Shown piece after piece: positions 44,988-54,002 of a DNA stretch of 64,000 nucleotides. How positions within the stretch are numbered: position 1 is the stretch's first letter; the number at the start of each line of letters is the position of its first letter. A program made the position numbers and the translations under genes. The stretch covers positions 62,001 through 126,000 of the forward strand of contig NZ_NOJZ02000001.1 of assembly GCF_002251085.2 (NCBI RefSeq), given 5' to 3'. The notes below the pieces were generated by a model. The model did not search any database. It was not told the DNA's origin and worked only from the letters and a program-made list of their open reading frames with translations. The DNA is from Romboutsia maritimum (GTDB taxonomy: Bacteria > Bacillota > Clostridia > Peptostreptococcales > Peptostreptococcaceae).

Positions 44988-45017
44988 ATAACAAGATATA
45001 ACTCTTGTTATTTATTT
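44982..45017. terminator. Bidirectional terminator overlapping both stop codons
   Basis: A 15-bp perfect stem (44982-44996 with 45003-45017) and six-base loop. It contains the stop codon of the glycosyltransferase gene in one arm and that of the convergent membrane protein gene in the other. Confidence 0.7.
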
Positions 45018-45703
45018 ACATTTTTATATTGATTCAAATTTATTACTTTTTTTTCATTTTGTTTATAATTAGATTTATTCTTCTTTTTATTTATTCGTAC
45101 TTTATTTTTAGGTTTAGATATTATTTTGGAAATTAAATATATTTCACCCATGATTAATAATATAGATGTTAGATTTTCCAAATCAGAAGTTTTTAAATAA
45201 TTATCAACTCCATAAGCCACAATAGAATACACTCTTATAAAAATTAGTGCTAACATATGAATCATTACTAACGATGATAATTTATTAAATTCTTTTTCTA
45301 ATTCATTCTTTTTTACAATAATGGCTACATTTAAATCATTATATCCAATTACATTTAAAATATCTTTATATATATAATTACATATATTTTTTCCAAACAT
45401 TCCTATTAGTGATATTAATACTGAACCTAAAATTAAAAAGAATGTATTATATACATACATATCAAATCCTAAATTAACTTTACTCTTAAAAATAAATAAT
45501 ACTATGCTTAATGCCATGAAGACTAAACCCGATACATTTATTCTATCTTGCTTAAATTTAGTTATTGTTGTATAAAATAACCCTATACTTGCTAAAGACA
45601 TAATAAAATAGGTTAAGTAATTAACATTTATCATACTACCTAACAATACAGGCGCCATGATATAAATCATTATATCAAATATTATTCTGTACTTCATAGA
45701 CAA
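45008..45703 (-). CDS. Membrane protein with basic C-terminal tail, unknown family
   Basis: A 231-residue protein with about six membrane helices (roughly 10-28, 32-48, 56-72, 82-108, 145-165 and 182-198). It ends in a strongly basic tail of about 30 residues ('KNKVRINKKKNKSNYKQNEKK'). I do not recognise the family. The chosen start is TTG at 45703, six bases after GAGGG; an ATG two codons later is possible but would be 12 bases from the site. It stands alone, convergent with the glycosyltransferase gene. Confidence 0.65.
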   Translation of the reverse strand: MSMKYRIIFDIMIYIMAPVLLGSMINVNYLTYFIMSLASIGLFYTTITKFKQDRINVSGLVFMALSIVLFIFKSKVNLGFDMYVYNTFFLILGSVLISLIGMFGKNICNYIYKDILNVIGYNDLNVAIIVKKNELEKEFNKLSSLVMIHMLALIFIRVYSIVAYGVDNYLKTSDLENLTSILLIMGEIYLISKIISKPKNKVRINKKKNKSNYKQNEKKVINLNQYKNVNK

Positions 45704-45858
45704 TCACATCCCTCATTCTTAATAATTTTCTAAATTTTCAGTCTTTTCAAAACGTACACAATTTATTAATTTCTATATAAATCATATAAGTCCTTTTGCA
45801 TTTATTATAAATAAAGTGAAAATAATTATATCACATATTTTATTATATTATATTCTCA

Positions 45859-45887
45859 ATAGAAGGGTGTAGAACCCCTCTATTTTT
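45859..45887. terminator. Hairpin after the M23 peptidase gene
   Basis: AGAAGGGT pairs with ACCCCTCT (about 45864-45882, with one G-T pair), followed by seven T on the plus strand. The gene it adjoins (M23) is on the minus strand, where no T run follows. It is either an inefficient minus-strand terminator or blocks antisense transcription. Confidence 0.5.
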
Positions 45888-46679
45888 TTATTTATTAATT
45901 GAATATATAGGGTTGATATTTTTATCATTTACTATTGATTCAAAATGAACATGATTTCCAGTCGAATCCCCAGTTGATCCAACTTTTCCAATAACTTGTC
46001 CTTTTTTCACTACATCTCCTTCACTAACTAAATTTAATGTATTATGAGCATAAACAGTTTTTTTACCATCAAAATGTTTTATTTTCACTACATTTCCATA
46101 TCCATTTTGCATCCCTGAAAATACTACTATTCCATCATCGCTAGATAATATTTCTGTATTTTTAGGTGCGGGTATGTCTATTCCTCTATGAAAATCTTTA
46201 ACTTTACTTATTGGGTGAATTCTATATCCATATGGTGAGCTTATGTCTTTATATGATTCAAGAGGCCAACATCCTTTTACAAATTCTATATTATTTTCTT
46301 CTAATACGCTGACTTTTTCTTCTTCAATAGATTTCTCTAGTCTTACGCTATCTATAATCGAATCCTCAAGTTCTTTGTTTAAATTCTTAATTCTGTCTTC
46401 TATTTGAATAACTTCTGCTTTTTCGTTATCTATCTTAGACATATAATTATTTTCCACAAAGCTAACACTAACAATTTCAGAATCTTTATTCTTTTTAATT
46501 TCTAGTATATTACTTAATTCTTTTATATTAGACTGTAATTTTTTTTGTATATTTTTATTAAAAATCAACTTATCTAATTTATCTTCTTCGTTTAAAGCAT
46601 AACATTTAACATTAAAATAACTTAAAAAACTTAATGATAATATAATACTCATTATAATTTTTTTTCTATTCTTTATCAT
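45888..46679 (-). CDS. Secreted M23 family metallopeptidase
   Basis: A 263-residue exported protein. The signal peptide (about 1-29) is followed by a charged coiled-coil region (about 35-130) and a LytM/M23 endopeptidase domain (about 150-258). Zinc ligands are His and Asp in 'FHRGIDIPAP' (near 175) and His in 'HVHFE' (near 245), with the catalytic His in 'VYAHN'. The coiled coil plus M23 layout recalls EnvC-like and SpoIIQ-like proteins, but the domain set does not decide which. It probably cuts peptidoglycan cross-links. AAAGGAG precedes the ATG. Monocistronic. Confidence 0.88.
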   Translation of the reverse strand: MIKNRKKIIMSIILSLSFLSYFNVKCYALNEEDKLDKLIFNKNIQKKLQSNIKELSNILEIKKNKDSEIVSVSFVENNYMSKIDNEKAEVIQIEDRIKNLNKELEDSIIDSVRLEKSIEEEKVSVLEENNIEFVKGCWPLESYKDISSPYGYRIHPISKVKDFHRGIDIPAPKNTEILSSDDGIVVFSGMQNGYGNVVKIKHFDGKKTVYAHNTLNLVSEGDVVKKGQVIGKVGSTGDSTGNHVHFESIVNDKNINPIYSINK

Positions 46680-46832
46680 ATTTTACCACTCCTTTTCCCA
46701 CTATCTATTACTATTAACTATTGTTTCTAATTTTATTACTTTTTTATTTTGATTTATAAAAATTTTATTATTTTATTCACATATTTTGATTATTTAAAAT
46801 ACTATATATTAATAAAGTAAAGGAGGATTTAT

Positions 46833-47213
46833 ATGATTAAAAATATCGGTATTTTATCAGGTATCATATCCTCAATGTTTATATTGTTATATACATTTTT
46901 ATATGTTCTCAGAGATTTATATTCTATTTGCAATAATAAAAAATTAAAATTAATTATCAATAAATCTTTACCTATTTTTACAAAATATAACACTTCTTTT
47001 TTATTAATTGCTACTTTATCAGCATTATTTCATATAGCTAGTATTTATAATGTAAGTTCTATTTTTTATTCTGGATACTTTGTTTTATTTATAATGTTTT
47101 TTATTCTTAAAATAACTTTTTTACCTTCAAAAAAATCGACTACTAATTATAATTTAAATTCATTTGCATATCTTTTGTGCATAAGTTTGATATTTCATTT
47201 AGTTTTTAAGTAG
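46833..47213 (+). CDS. Small four-helix membrane protein, unknown family
   Basis: A 126-residue hydrophobic protein with four predicted helices (about 7-28, 52-70, 76-95 and 108-125). A single His in each of 'LFHIAS' and 'LIFHLVF' is reminiscent of small cytochrome b-like or DUF4405-type proteins, but this is too little for a call. AGGAGG precedes the ATG at good distance. It is followed by a strong shared terminator and is divergent from the M23 gene. Confidence 0.6.
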   Translation: MIKNIGILSGIISSMFILLYTFLYVLRDLYSICNNKKLKLIINKSLPIFTKYNTSFLLIATLSALFHIASIYNVSSIFYSGYFVLFIMFFILKITFLPSKKSTTNYNLNSFAYLLCISLIFHLVFK

Positions 47214-47241
47214 TCATTTATTGAAATAAATTTTTATCCAA

Positions 47242-47285
47242 AAAATAAAGAAGGAATTTGAAACTTCAAATTCCTTCTTTATTTT
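47242..47285. terminator. Bidirectional terminator, 21-bp stem
   Basis: The arms 47242-47262 and 47265-47285 are fully complementary. T-rich ends follow on both strands. It lies directly at the end of glnA and serves the small membrane protein gene as well. Confidence 0.8.
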
Positions 47286-47286
47286 A

Positions 47287-49182
47287 CTAATATATATTTT
47301 TTTTATATTGTCTATATAGCTTTTCTATCTTTTCCATTTCATTACTTAACTCTAATTGTAATCTTGATGCATCTTCATACTTTCCTTCTTCTATAACTTC
47401 TCTTATTTGTGTGAAAAGTGATTTTCTAGTTAAAGTGTCTTTCATTACATTATATTTTATATCAGAAATAGTATTCCACATAACTTCATCTAATGCATCC
47501 ATATTTTCTTTAGAATGAATTTTTATACAAGCTCTTATAATATTTATATTTTCTTCTATTATTCTATTTTTCAATTCTTTTTTCCACTTTTCAATTGCGC
47601 CTGTTTTAAAAGAATCTATTATTTTATCTGTAAAAACATCACCTTGTTTAAGTGATTTTAACTTGCAATCATATATTTCTAAATTTTTCATATTTTCATA
47701 TACAGTTGCTGGAGGTATTCCAAATCTATCATTTCTCTCTTCAAGATTATAGTGTTCAAACACATCATTTTCATCTCTATAAACTCTGTTTTTATCTAAA
47801 TAGAAACCTTCTTCTCCTAGACCTTTAGATAATTCTTTTTCAAGTGCTTTAGTATCTAATTTACTTTTCGCCGCTGCTTTTATACCATCTAACATTACTT
47901 GATAACATCCAGCTAATACTAAATAAGTATTAGATAAAGGGTTTGGAGATCTTAACTCGAATCTTACAGTCTTTGGATTTTTTATATCTCTTATTAAACC
48001 TACAAGAACAGATCTATTTCTAGATGGAACTTCATAGCTATGACCTAAAGATGTTACAATACATACTGGAGCTTCAAATCCCGGAACCAATCTATTAAAA
48101 CCATCATTTGTAGCTGTTACAAAAGGATTTAATACTTCGTAGTTATGAAGCATTCCCATAAGCGCTCCATATCCTATCTCACTTAGATAATCTTGTGTCA
48201 TATCTCTAGGTGCAAATAAATTAATTAATTTATTATTTTTCAATTTAGCACTTACACCAACATGTGTATGCCCTCCACTTCCTGCTACACCATGTATCGG
48301 TTTTGCTTTAAATGTAACTTCAAGCCCATTACTAGTAAATACATCTTCAATAACTTCCCTTACTAATAACTCACTATCTGCTGCTTGTAGTGGATGTGAA
48401 AATTTCCAAGAAACTTCTAATTGTTCCATAGCATGATTAGTTTTTCCTTCTATACTTATAGAACTATTTATTCCGCCTACCTCTTTATGAGCCATTTCTG
48501 GATTAACACCTAATTCTTGAAGAATTATTAAACTTCTCTCTAAACAAGTTCTTATAACCCCATGTGTTCTCTTCCAATATTGTTCTTTTAAACTTTGAGA
48601 TACATATAATTTTTCTAAATCTACTTTATCTTCTGGTGTGTTTACCCAAAATTCTAATTCCGTTGCAGCTGTTAAAATTATACTTTCTATCTCATCTATA
48701 CTTTCTATTCCAACATTATTCATCATATGTGGATATTCTTTTAATATATCTAAAATTGATTTTTTAAAGTATTTTTCTGATTTTTGTAATATCCCTCTAG
48801 AACAAACTTTTTTATTTTCATGTATTAAAAATGCAGGAATTTTAAGAGTTCCTATTGGTAGATTATTTTCATCAAAATGTTCAAAATTATAATCAATATA
48901 CCATTTAGAATTTACATCTGGCATTAAATCAACCTTAGCATTGTTCAATGTAGCTATGTTATAAAGTTCAACACTTGAACCATCAGTTTGTATTGCTGAT
49001 TTTAAAAAATCATTTATATCTTCTAAAAATAATTCTATTGGTATTTTTTCATCTATTGAGTTTCCTCCTAAGTCCACTCCCATTAAAGATACAAATTTTA
49101 TATTTTTATTTTTCATTAATAATTCTCTTAAATCATTTTCATTATGATGTTCTTTTTCTATAGTGTATAACAGTTTACTCAT
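47287..49182 (-). CDS. glnA: Glutamine synthetase, long clostridial type
   Basis: A 631-residue enzyme making glutamine from glutamate and ammonia with ATP. 'AIQTDGSSVEL' (near 63), 'TAATELEFWVNTP' (near 172; metal Glu), 'EVGGINSSISIE' (near 236), 'GVAGSGGHTHVGVS' (near 300; active-site His), 'NRSVLVGLIR' and 'VRFELRSPNP' (near 400) are catalytic landmarks. A C-terminal helical extension of about 130 residues goes beyond the 440-470 residue type I enzymes; long forms of this kind are known in Clostridioides. AAGGGGG precedes the ATG. No glnR or amt gene is adjacent. Confidence 0.9.
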   Translation of the reverse strand: MSKLLYTIEKEHHNENDLRELLMKNKNIKFVSLMGVDLGGNSIDEKIPIELFLEDINDFLKSAIQTDGSSVELYNIATLNNAKVDLMPDVNSKWYIDYNFEHFDENNLPIGTLKIPAFLIHENKKVCSRGILQKSEKYFKKSILDILKEYPHMMNNVGIESIDEIESIILTAATELEFWVNTPEDKVDLEKLYVSQSLKEQYWKRTHGVIRTCLERSLIILQELGVNPEMAHKEVGGINSSISIEGKTNHAMEQLEVSWKFSHPLQAADSELLVREVIEDVFTSNGLEVTFKAKPIHGVAGSGGHTHVGVSAKLKNNKLINLFAPRDMTQDYLSEIGYGALMGMLHNYEVLNPFVTATNDGFNRLVPGFEAPVCIVTSLGHSYEVPSRNRSVLVGLIRDIKNPKTVRFELRSPNPLSNTYLVLAGCYQVMLDGIKAAAKSKLDTKALEKELSKGLGEEGFYLDKNRVYRDENDVFEHYNLEERNDRFGIPPATVYENMKNLEIYDCKLKSLKQGDVFTDKIIDSFKTGAIEKWKKELKNRIIEENINIIRACIKIHSKENMDALDEVMWNTISDIKYNVMKDTLTRKSLFTQIREVIEEGKYEDASRLQLELSNEMEKIEKLYRQYKKNIY

Positions 49183-49530
49183 AACACTGACCCCCTTAAC
49201 ATGTAGTTAAATTTCATTGGAATTTAATGTATTTTTAATTTTTTTCTAAAATTTATTCGTTTAATTATTTATATTATTATATATCATGTGTTTAAAGTTC
49301 GCAATATTTTTATACCTTAACAATATCTAAATGCTAATATGTACATATCATTGCATATATATTCTATGATTATACTACAGTTTAACATTTTTTTTATATG
49401 GGTTATACTAAAGATATGAATTTTTATTTTTTTCAATAAATAAATATAAGTATATTGAACTTTTTTACTTTCAAATTCTTATAAAATAAATTATGATATT
49501 AGAAGATAACAAATTTAGGAGATAAATATT
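49183..49530. other. Intergenic stretch between divergent glnA and exonuclease genes
   Basis: About 350 bases of AT-rich sequence holding the two divergent promoters. I see no protein gene, no known riboswitch and no clear operator. Confidence 0.4.
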
Positions 49531-50304
49531 ATGGAATATATAGTTTTTGATTTAGAATTTAATCAAGGATTTGATAAAACTCTCAATAAGACAGTATCTA
49601 ATGAAAGGTGCCCTTTTGAAATTATCCAAATAGGTGCAATTAAATTAGATTCTCACTTTAACGTATTAGACACTTTTAATGCGTACATAAAACCTGATAT
49701 ATATAAAGATATCCATCCATTTATAGGTAAAATGACAGGCATAAGTAATTCAGATGTAAAAGATGCTTATAATTTCACTCAAGTATTTAAAGACTTTAAA
49801 AAGTTTATTTCATCTAAAGATTCTGTATTATGTGTATGGGGTACAGGTGATTTAAAAGAATTGTATAGAAATATAAATTATTATAATTTACCTTCAAAAA
49901 ATTTACCTAAACTATACATTAATATACAGCAGTATGCATCTTTATATTTTAATAATCCTGCTGGTAAAAGCATTGGTTTACAAAATGCTATTTCTATGCT
50001 TAATTTAGACCAAGATAAATCATATCATGATGCTCTAAATGATGCGTATTATACAGCTCAAGTTTTTATGAGAATAAAAAATCCTGATATAGTTCCTGAT
50101 GTATATATATATACTTCAGTAACACCTTCATCAGTAAAACGTAATACAAAGAAACAAGTTGACTACGACAAACTTTTTAATGAATTTAGAAAAATTTTAA
50201 AAAGGGACTTAACTAAGGAAGAGAAAAAAATTATTAACCTTGCATATAAAATGGGTAAAACTAATCAATTTTTAATCGACAATTTTGATTATAAAAAAAA
50301 ATGA
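49531..50304 (+). CDS. DnaQ-like 3'-5' exonuclease (KapD/ERI-1-like, DEDDh)
   Basis: A 257-residue protein whose first 185 residues form a DEDDh exonuclease domain. Exo I is Asp7 and Glu9 ('VFDLEFNQG'), Exo II the Asp of 'GTGDLKEL' (near 107), and Exo III 'YHDALNDAYYTAQVF' (His near 165, Asp near 170). The C-terminal 60 residues are basic and helical ('EFRKILKRDLTKEEKK'), possibly for nucleic acid binding. Relatives include KapD and ERI-1-type RNases. TAGGAG precedes the ATG. The last two codons lie inside one arm of a large imperfect palindrome. Confidence 0.85.
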   Translation: MEYIVFDLEFNQGFDKTLNKTVSNERCPFEIIQIGAIKLDSHFNVLDTFNAYIKPDIYKDIHPFIGKMTGISNSDVKDAYNFTQVFKDFKKFISSKDSVLCVWGTGDLKELYRNINYYNLPSKNLPKLYINIQQYASLYFNNPAGKSIGLQNAISMLNLDQDKSYHDALNDAYYTAQVFMRIKNPDIVPDVYIYTSVTPSSVKRNTKKQVDYDKLFNEFRKILKRDLTKEEKKIINLAYKMGKTNQFLIDNFDYKKK

Positions 50305-50430
50305 GAATCTCTTTTTTTATAAAAATTCATATGTAATCTGCGCTCGCTCTGTAAATATAAATATATTATATTTACAGACCTTCGCTAGGTTAATTCACAA
50401 AATTTTTATATTTTAAGAAATCCTCATTTT
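50298..50430. repeat. 133-bp imperfect palindrome, MITE-like or large terminator
   Basis: Outer arms 50298-50327 and 50401-50430 are complementary with about five mismatches. Inside, TCTGTAAATATAA pairs with TTATATTTACAGA (about 50347-50378). The stop codon of the exonuclease gene lies in the left arm. Size, nested symmetry and position between convergent genes fit either a miniature inverted-repeat element or an elaborate bidirectional terminator. CAGACCTTCG (50375-50384) also occurs in the hairpin at 24749-24797. Confidence 0.5.
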
Positions 50431-50450
50431 CATATTAAATTTACAATAAT

Positions 50451-50777
50451 TTAAATATTTAAAAATAACATCTTCATAAGTTCATATTGAGCAAACTCTA
50501 CAGATTTTATTTCTTCTACTAAAGTTCTATTAAATTTTTCACTACAAACAACAACCTCTACATCACCAAGGTTAGCATATAATTCTTCAAGTATCTTTAT
50601 TAAATAATCTACTTTTATACTTTCTTCCTTTGATTTCAAAAGTGTTACATTTTTATTTTCTTGATTCTTATATACAGATTCTATTCCACATATAAGATTA
50701 TCCTCTTTTATATATACAACCTCTCCTTGAAGAGATTTTCCTTTTTCCAATTTACTCTTTAGCTCTAATAGATTCAT
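50451..50777 (-). CDS. Small hypothetical protein
   Basis: A 108-residue soluble protein beginning 'MNLLELKSKLEKGKSLQGEV'. It has an N-terminal helix, a few short strands ('GEVVYIKEDNLICGIESVY'), and a C-terminal helix. I do not recognise the family. The frame continues upstream for 32 codons, but AAGGGGG lies six bases before the ATG at 50777, fixing the start. It lies about 146 bases downstream of exonuclease III on the same strand, so read-through transcription is possible. Confidence 0.6.
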   Translation of the reverse strand: MNLLELKSKLEKGKSLQGEVVYIKEDNLICGIESVYKNQENKNVTLLKSKEESIKVDYLIKILEELYANLGDVEVVVCSEKFNRTLVEEIKSVEFAQYELMKMLFLNI

Positions 50778-50923
50778 ATATATCCCCCTTGTTATAAATA
50801 TTACATTTCTTCTTACAATAATTATTATTTTAATTTTGTTAAGAATTAGTATATTACTATATATTTTATTCAACTCATTAAGTCTTTATGAATAAATTTA
50901 GAATATATATGATTTATTTTATT

Positions 50924-51676
50924 TTAATTAATTACTAATTCAACTGGACAATGATCAGAGCCTAATATTTCTGAATGTATATCTGCACTAACTAATTTAC
51001 TTTCTAGTTTTTTAGATGTACAGAAATAATCAATTCTCCAACCTGCATTTTTTGCTCTTGCATTAAATCTATATGACCACCAAGAATAAGCACCTTCTTT
51101 ATCTGGATTAAAATATCTATATGTATCTATAAATCCACTGTCTACTAATTTTGTAAACTTTTCTCTTTCTTCTTCAGTAAACCCTGCATTTTTTTTATTA
51201 GTTTTTGGATTTTTTAAATCTATTTCCTTATGTGCTACATTTAAATCTCCACATAAAATTACAGGCTTTAGTTCATCTAATTTTAATAAATAGTTCCTAA
51301 AATCATCTTCCCACTTCATTCTATATTCTAATCTCTTTAATTCACTTTGAGAATTTGGAGTATAAACTGTTACAAAGTAAAATTTATCAAATTCTAAAGT
51401 TATAACTCTACCTTCTGTATCATGCTCCTCGATACCTAGCCCATAATAAACATTAAGTGGCTTCTCTTTAGTAAATATAGCCGTTCCTGAATATCCTTTC
51501 TTCTGAGCATAATTCCAATACTGATTATACCCCTTTAAATCTAAATCTATTTGACCTTCTTGAAGCTTTGTTTCCTGTAAACAAAATATATCCGCATCTA
51601 TATTTTCAAAAAATTCTAAGAACCCTTTTCCAACACAAGCTCTTAATCCATTAACATTCCATGATATAAATTTCAT
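50924..51676 (-). CDS. xth: Exodeoxyribonuclease III / AP endonuclease
   Basis: A 250-residue enzyme of the exonuclease III family that cuts at abasic sites in base excision repair. 'KFISWNVNGLRA' (Asn7) is followed by 'LQETKLQ' (Glu near 34), 'TVYTPNS' (Tyr near 104), 'CGDLNVAHKEIDL' (Asp and Asn near 143-145), and 'WRIDYF' with 'GSDHCPV' (final Asp-His pair near 240). All catalytic residues are present and the length is normal. The Bacillus homologue is called exoA. AGGAGG precedes the ATG. Confidence 0.95.
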   Translation of the reverse strand: MKFISWNVNGLRACVGKGFLEFFENIDADIFCLQETKLQEGQIDLDLKGYNQYWNYAQKKGYSGTAIFTKEKPLNVYYGLGIEEHDTEGRVITLEFDKFYFVTVYTPNSQSELKRLEYRMKWEDDFRNYLLKLDELKPVILCGDLNVAHKEIDLKNPKTNKKNAGFTEEEREKFTKLVDSGFIDTYRYFNPDKEGAYSWWSYRFNARAKNAGWRIDYFCTSKKLESKLVSADIHSEILGSDHCPVELVIN

Positions 51677-51848
51677 ATTTTCCTCCTTATTTTTAATATA
51701 ATTACAAATATATTACCCATTTCATATTGTATTTTAACATAAATTGCTTTGAATTTTATTAGTATATTTATTAACATGAAGTATTAATTTAGAATTTTTA
51801 AATATATTCTATTATCTAAATTCCAAAATCTATAGTTTTTATACAAAA

Positions 51849-51889
51849 AATGGACATTTCAAAAATATAAAAATTTTGAAATATCCATT
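51849..51889 (-). terminator. Terminator after the GalT-like gene
   Basis: AATGGACATTTCAAAA (51849-51864) pairs with TTTTGAAATATCCATT (51874-51889) with one mismatch. On the minus strand it is followed by TTTTTTG. The central 21 bases (51859-51879) are identical to the centre of the cstA terminator. Confidence 0.8.
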
Positions 51890-51892
51890 TTA

Positions 51893-52843
51893 TTATTTAA
51901 ATTTTAATTTTTTTGCTAATTCTTCTGGATTAGTTGATGAAACATATACACCTGTTCCTAACTCAAATCCACCAAAACTATATTTTCTTGGTATTATATG
52001 CATATGAACATTAAAATAATTTTCTTGTTCTATATTTTTAGGATGAGTGTGTATACATAAATTAAAAGGTGTGTAACCTTTATCACGATATAAATTTTTA
52101 AATAACTTCATAAAAATATATGATAATTCATATATATCTTCATCTTTAATGTTTTCAAACTTTATTTTTTCTTTAAATAATATCCTAACTTCACCACTAT
52201 ATTTACTGGCATATGGAACAATAACTAAAAATCTTTTTCCATTATAAATCACTCTTTTTTTATGTTGAATTTCATCTTTTATAATATCATCATACAAAGA
52301 TTTATGTTTATCCATGTAATATTTTTTAGAGATAGCTATTTCATTCTCTATATCCGGTGGAATAATTGATAACGATATGATTTGAGAATGAGGGTGCTCT
52401 AAAGATGCCCCCGATTTTCTTAAAAAATTTTTAAAAATACTTACATATTCAACATTATTATCATTTATTAAATTCTTATATCTATTTTTATACATTACAA
52501 ATAAATTTTTAAATTCTTCTTCTGTCATATTATAAAAATTTCCATTATGCCTGTACGTATCTATCATAACTTCATGTATTCCATAAATTTCTTTTCCTAC
52601 ACCATCAAGTATTGGAAATTTATTATATATAGACTTAACTACCCAATCATTTTTTTCTTGAATTTTAAAAGTTTCTTTTGTACTCAGCTCTTCATTTCCT
52701 CTACAAAAAGGACATTTTTTTTCATACTCTTTTGAAACTTCTTTTTCAGTTTGTGTTATAACCACATCAATAGGTCTTTTAGACCTGTCTTTAGCAAACA
52801 CAATCATATCATTGTTAACAGAATCTATTCTTATCTCTTTCAT
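51893..52843 (-). CDS. Galactose-1-phosphate uridylyltransferase-like HIT protein (class I)
   Basis: A 316-residue GalT-type nucleotidyltransferase. The zinc-site 'CPFCRGNE' is near 44, and 'GASLEHPHSQI' near 148 holds the catalytic HPH motif (nucleophile is the second His). 'HMHIIPR' near 282 is the second HIT-like half. The class I enzyme exchanges UMP between UDP-glucose and galactose-1-phosphate. No galK or galE is nearby, so a related nucleotide-sugar phosphorylase role is possible. AGAGGTG lies six bases before the ATG at 52843; the frame extends three codons further but without a site. Confidence 0.85.
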   Translation of the reverse strand: MKEIRIDSVNNDMIVFAKDRSKRPIDVVITQTEKEVSKEYEKKCPFCRGNEELSTKETFKIQEKNDWVVKSIYNKFPILDGVGKEIYGIHEVMIDTYRHNGNFYNMTEEEFKNLFVMYKNRYKNLINDNNVEYVSIFKNFLRKSGASLEHPHSQIISLSIIPPDIENEIAISKKYYMDKHKSLYDDIIKDEIQHKKRVIYNGKRFLVIVPYASKYSGEVRILFKEKIKFENIKDEDIYELSYIFMKLFKNLYRDKGYTPFNLCIHTHPKNIEQENYFNVHMHIIPRKYSFGGFELGTGVYVSSTNPEELAKKLKFK

Positions 52844-52879
52844 AGTTAACACCTCTTAGTTTATTACCATATTAATATA

Positions 52880-52932
52880 ATTATAGATCTTTTTATGTAC
52901 ATGTTAAATAATTATCTATTAAATGTACATAA
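52880..52932. promoter_or_regulatory. Candidate promoter and TGTACA operator pair upstream of the GalT-like gene
   Basis: On the minus strand TATAAT lies at 52880-52885. Two copies of an ATGTACAT palindrome (cores 52896-52901 and 52924-52929, 28 bases apart) are also the arms of a 10-bp inverted repeat, TTATGTACAT/ATGTACATAA. One copy falls in the promoter spacer, the other just upstream of the -35 position. This is the layout expected for a repressor binding two sites; the protein is unknown. Confidence 0.45.
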
Positions 52933-52937
52933 TTTCT

Positions 52938-53780
52938 CTAAAAAGTTTCAACCTCATTTTCATCATATGATATCCAGTCGCTAAAGCTTCCTGCATAAAT
53001 TTTATATTTTATATTTAAAATACTTAAAGCTAATGCATTCGGAGTTGCCGTTATACCTGAACCACAGTAAACTATAATTTCACTGAATCCAGCTAACTCC
53101 TTAAAATGCATTTGTAAATTTTTTTTATCTTTTATAACTTTATTTCCATACTCATTAACTTTTAGTATTTCCATCCAAAAATAATTTTTAGCACTAGGAA
53201 TATGACCTGCCTTTATGTCTATTGGCTCAAACTCACCTTTATATCTTTTAAATTCCCTAGAATCTATTATTAATGAACTTTTATTACTTATATTTTGTTT
53301 TACATATTCCATAGAACAAATCATATCTTTATTTAGTTTAATATCGTAAGAACTACTTTTATTAGACTCTGGAGTTAGTGTATCTAATGGTCCATTCAAC
53401 CTTTTATATTCAGTTATTCCTCCATTTAATACATATACTTTCTCATGACCTATGTATTTAAGTATAGACCACGCTCTTGCTGCTCCTGCAATTTCTCCAT
53501 CATCATATACAATTATATTTACATTATTATTAATTCCTATATTTTCTAACTTATTTTTAAATTCTTTTAAATCTGGAAAAGGATGTCTTCCTCCGTGTTC
53601 TTTTACTTTAGAAGCTAAATCTTCTTCCATATCAAATCTAAAGCTTCCTTTTATATGACCTTGGTCATAACTTCTTTTTCCATATGCTTTATCAGATAAA
53701 TCAAATCTACAATCTATTATTATAGTATTATCATTATTTATATTTTTAATTAATTCTTTGCAATCCATCAAATTTCCCAT
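52938..53780 (-). CDS. Two-domain rhodanese sulfurtransferase
   Basis: A 280-residue protein with two rhodanese domains (about 5-125 and 155-275). The first is the inactive-type domain with 'IIDCRFDLSDKAYG' and 'HIKGSFRFDMEEDLA'. The second carries the active loop 'VYCGSGITATPNALAL' with nucleophile Cys near 244. The loop is closer to thiosulfate sulfurtransferase or 3-mercaptopyruvate sulfurtransferase, and which one cannot be told from sequence. The frame extends 22 codons upstream, but AGAGGGGG just before the ATG at 53780 fixes the start. It lies upstream of the GalT-like gene on the same strand, with an operator-like site between them. Confidence 0.88.
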   Translation of the reverse strand: MGNLMDCKELIKNINNDNTIIIDCRFDLSDKAYGKRSYDQGHIKGSFRFDMEEDLASKVKEHGGRHPFPDLKEFKNKLENIGINNNVNIIVYDDGEIAGAARAWSILKYIGHEKVYVLNGGITEYKRLNGPLDTLTPESNKSSSYDIKLNKDMICSMEYVKQNISNKSSLIIDSREFKRYKGEFEPIDIKAGHIPSAKNYFWMEILKVNEYGNKVIKDKKNLQMHFKELAGFSEIIVYCGSGITATPNALALSILNIKYKIYAGSFSDWISYDENEVETF

Positions 53781-54002
53781 TAAATTCCCCCTCTTTCTGT
53801 ATTTTATAATAATATATTCTATACTATTATAAAATATCTGTAACATATAGTAAAAATTATTTTTTATTTGTTTTTTTTGTTATATATATGCACAATATAT
53901 CATATTCTTTTTTGGTGATTTTTAATAATAATTATGCTACTATAATCTTGAATAGAGATCGCTACTTAGTCTCATTATGTTCAAATATAGGAGGTATTTT
54001 AA

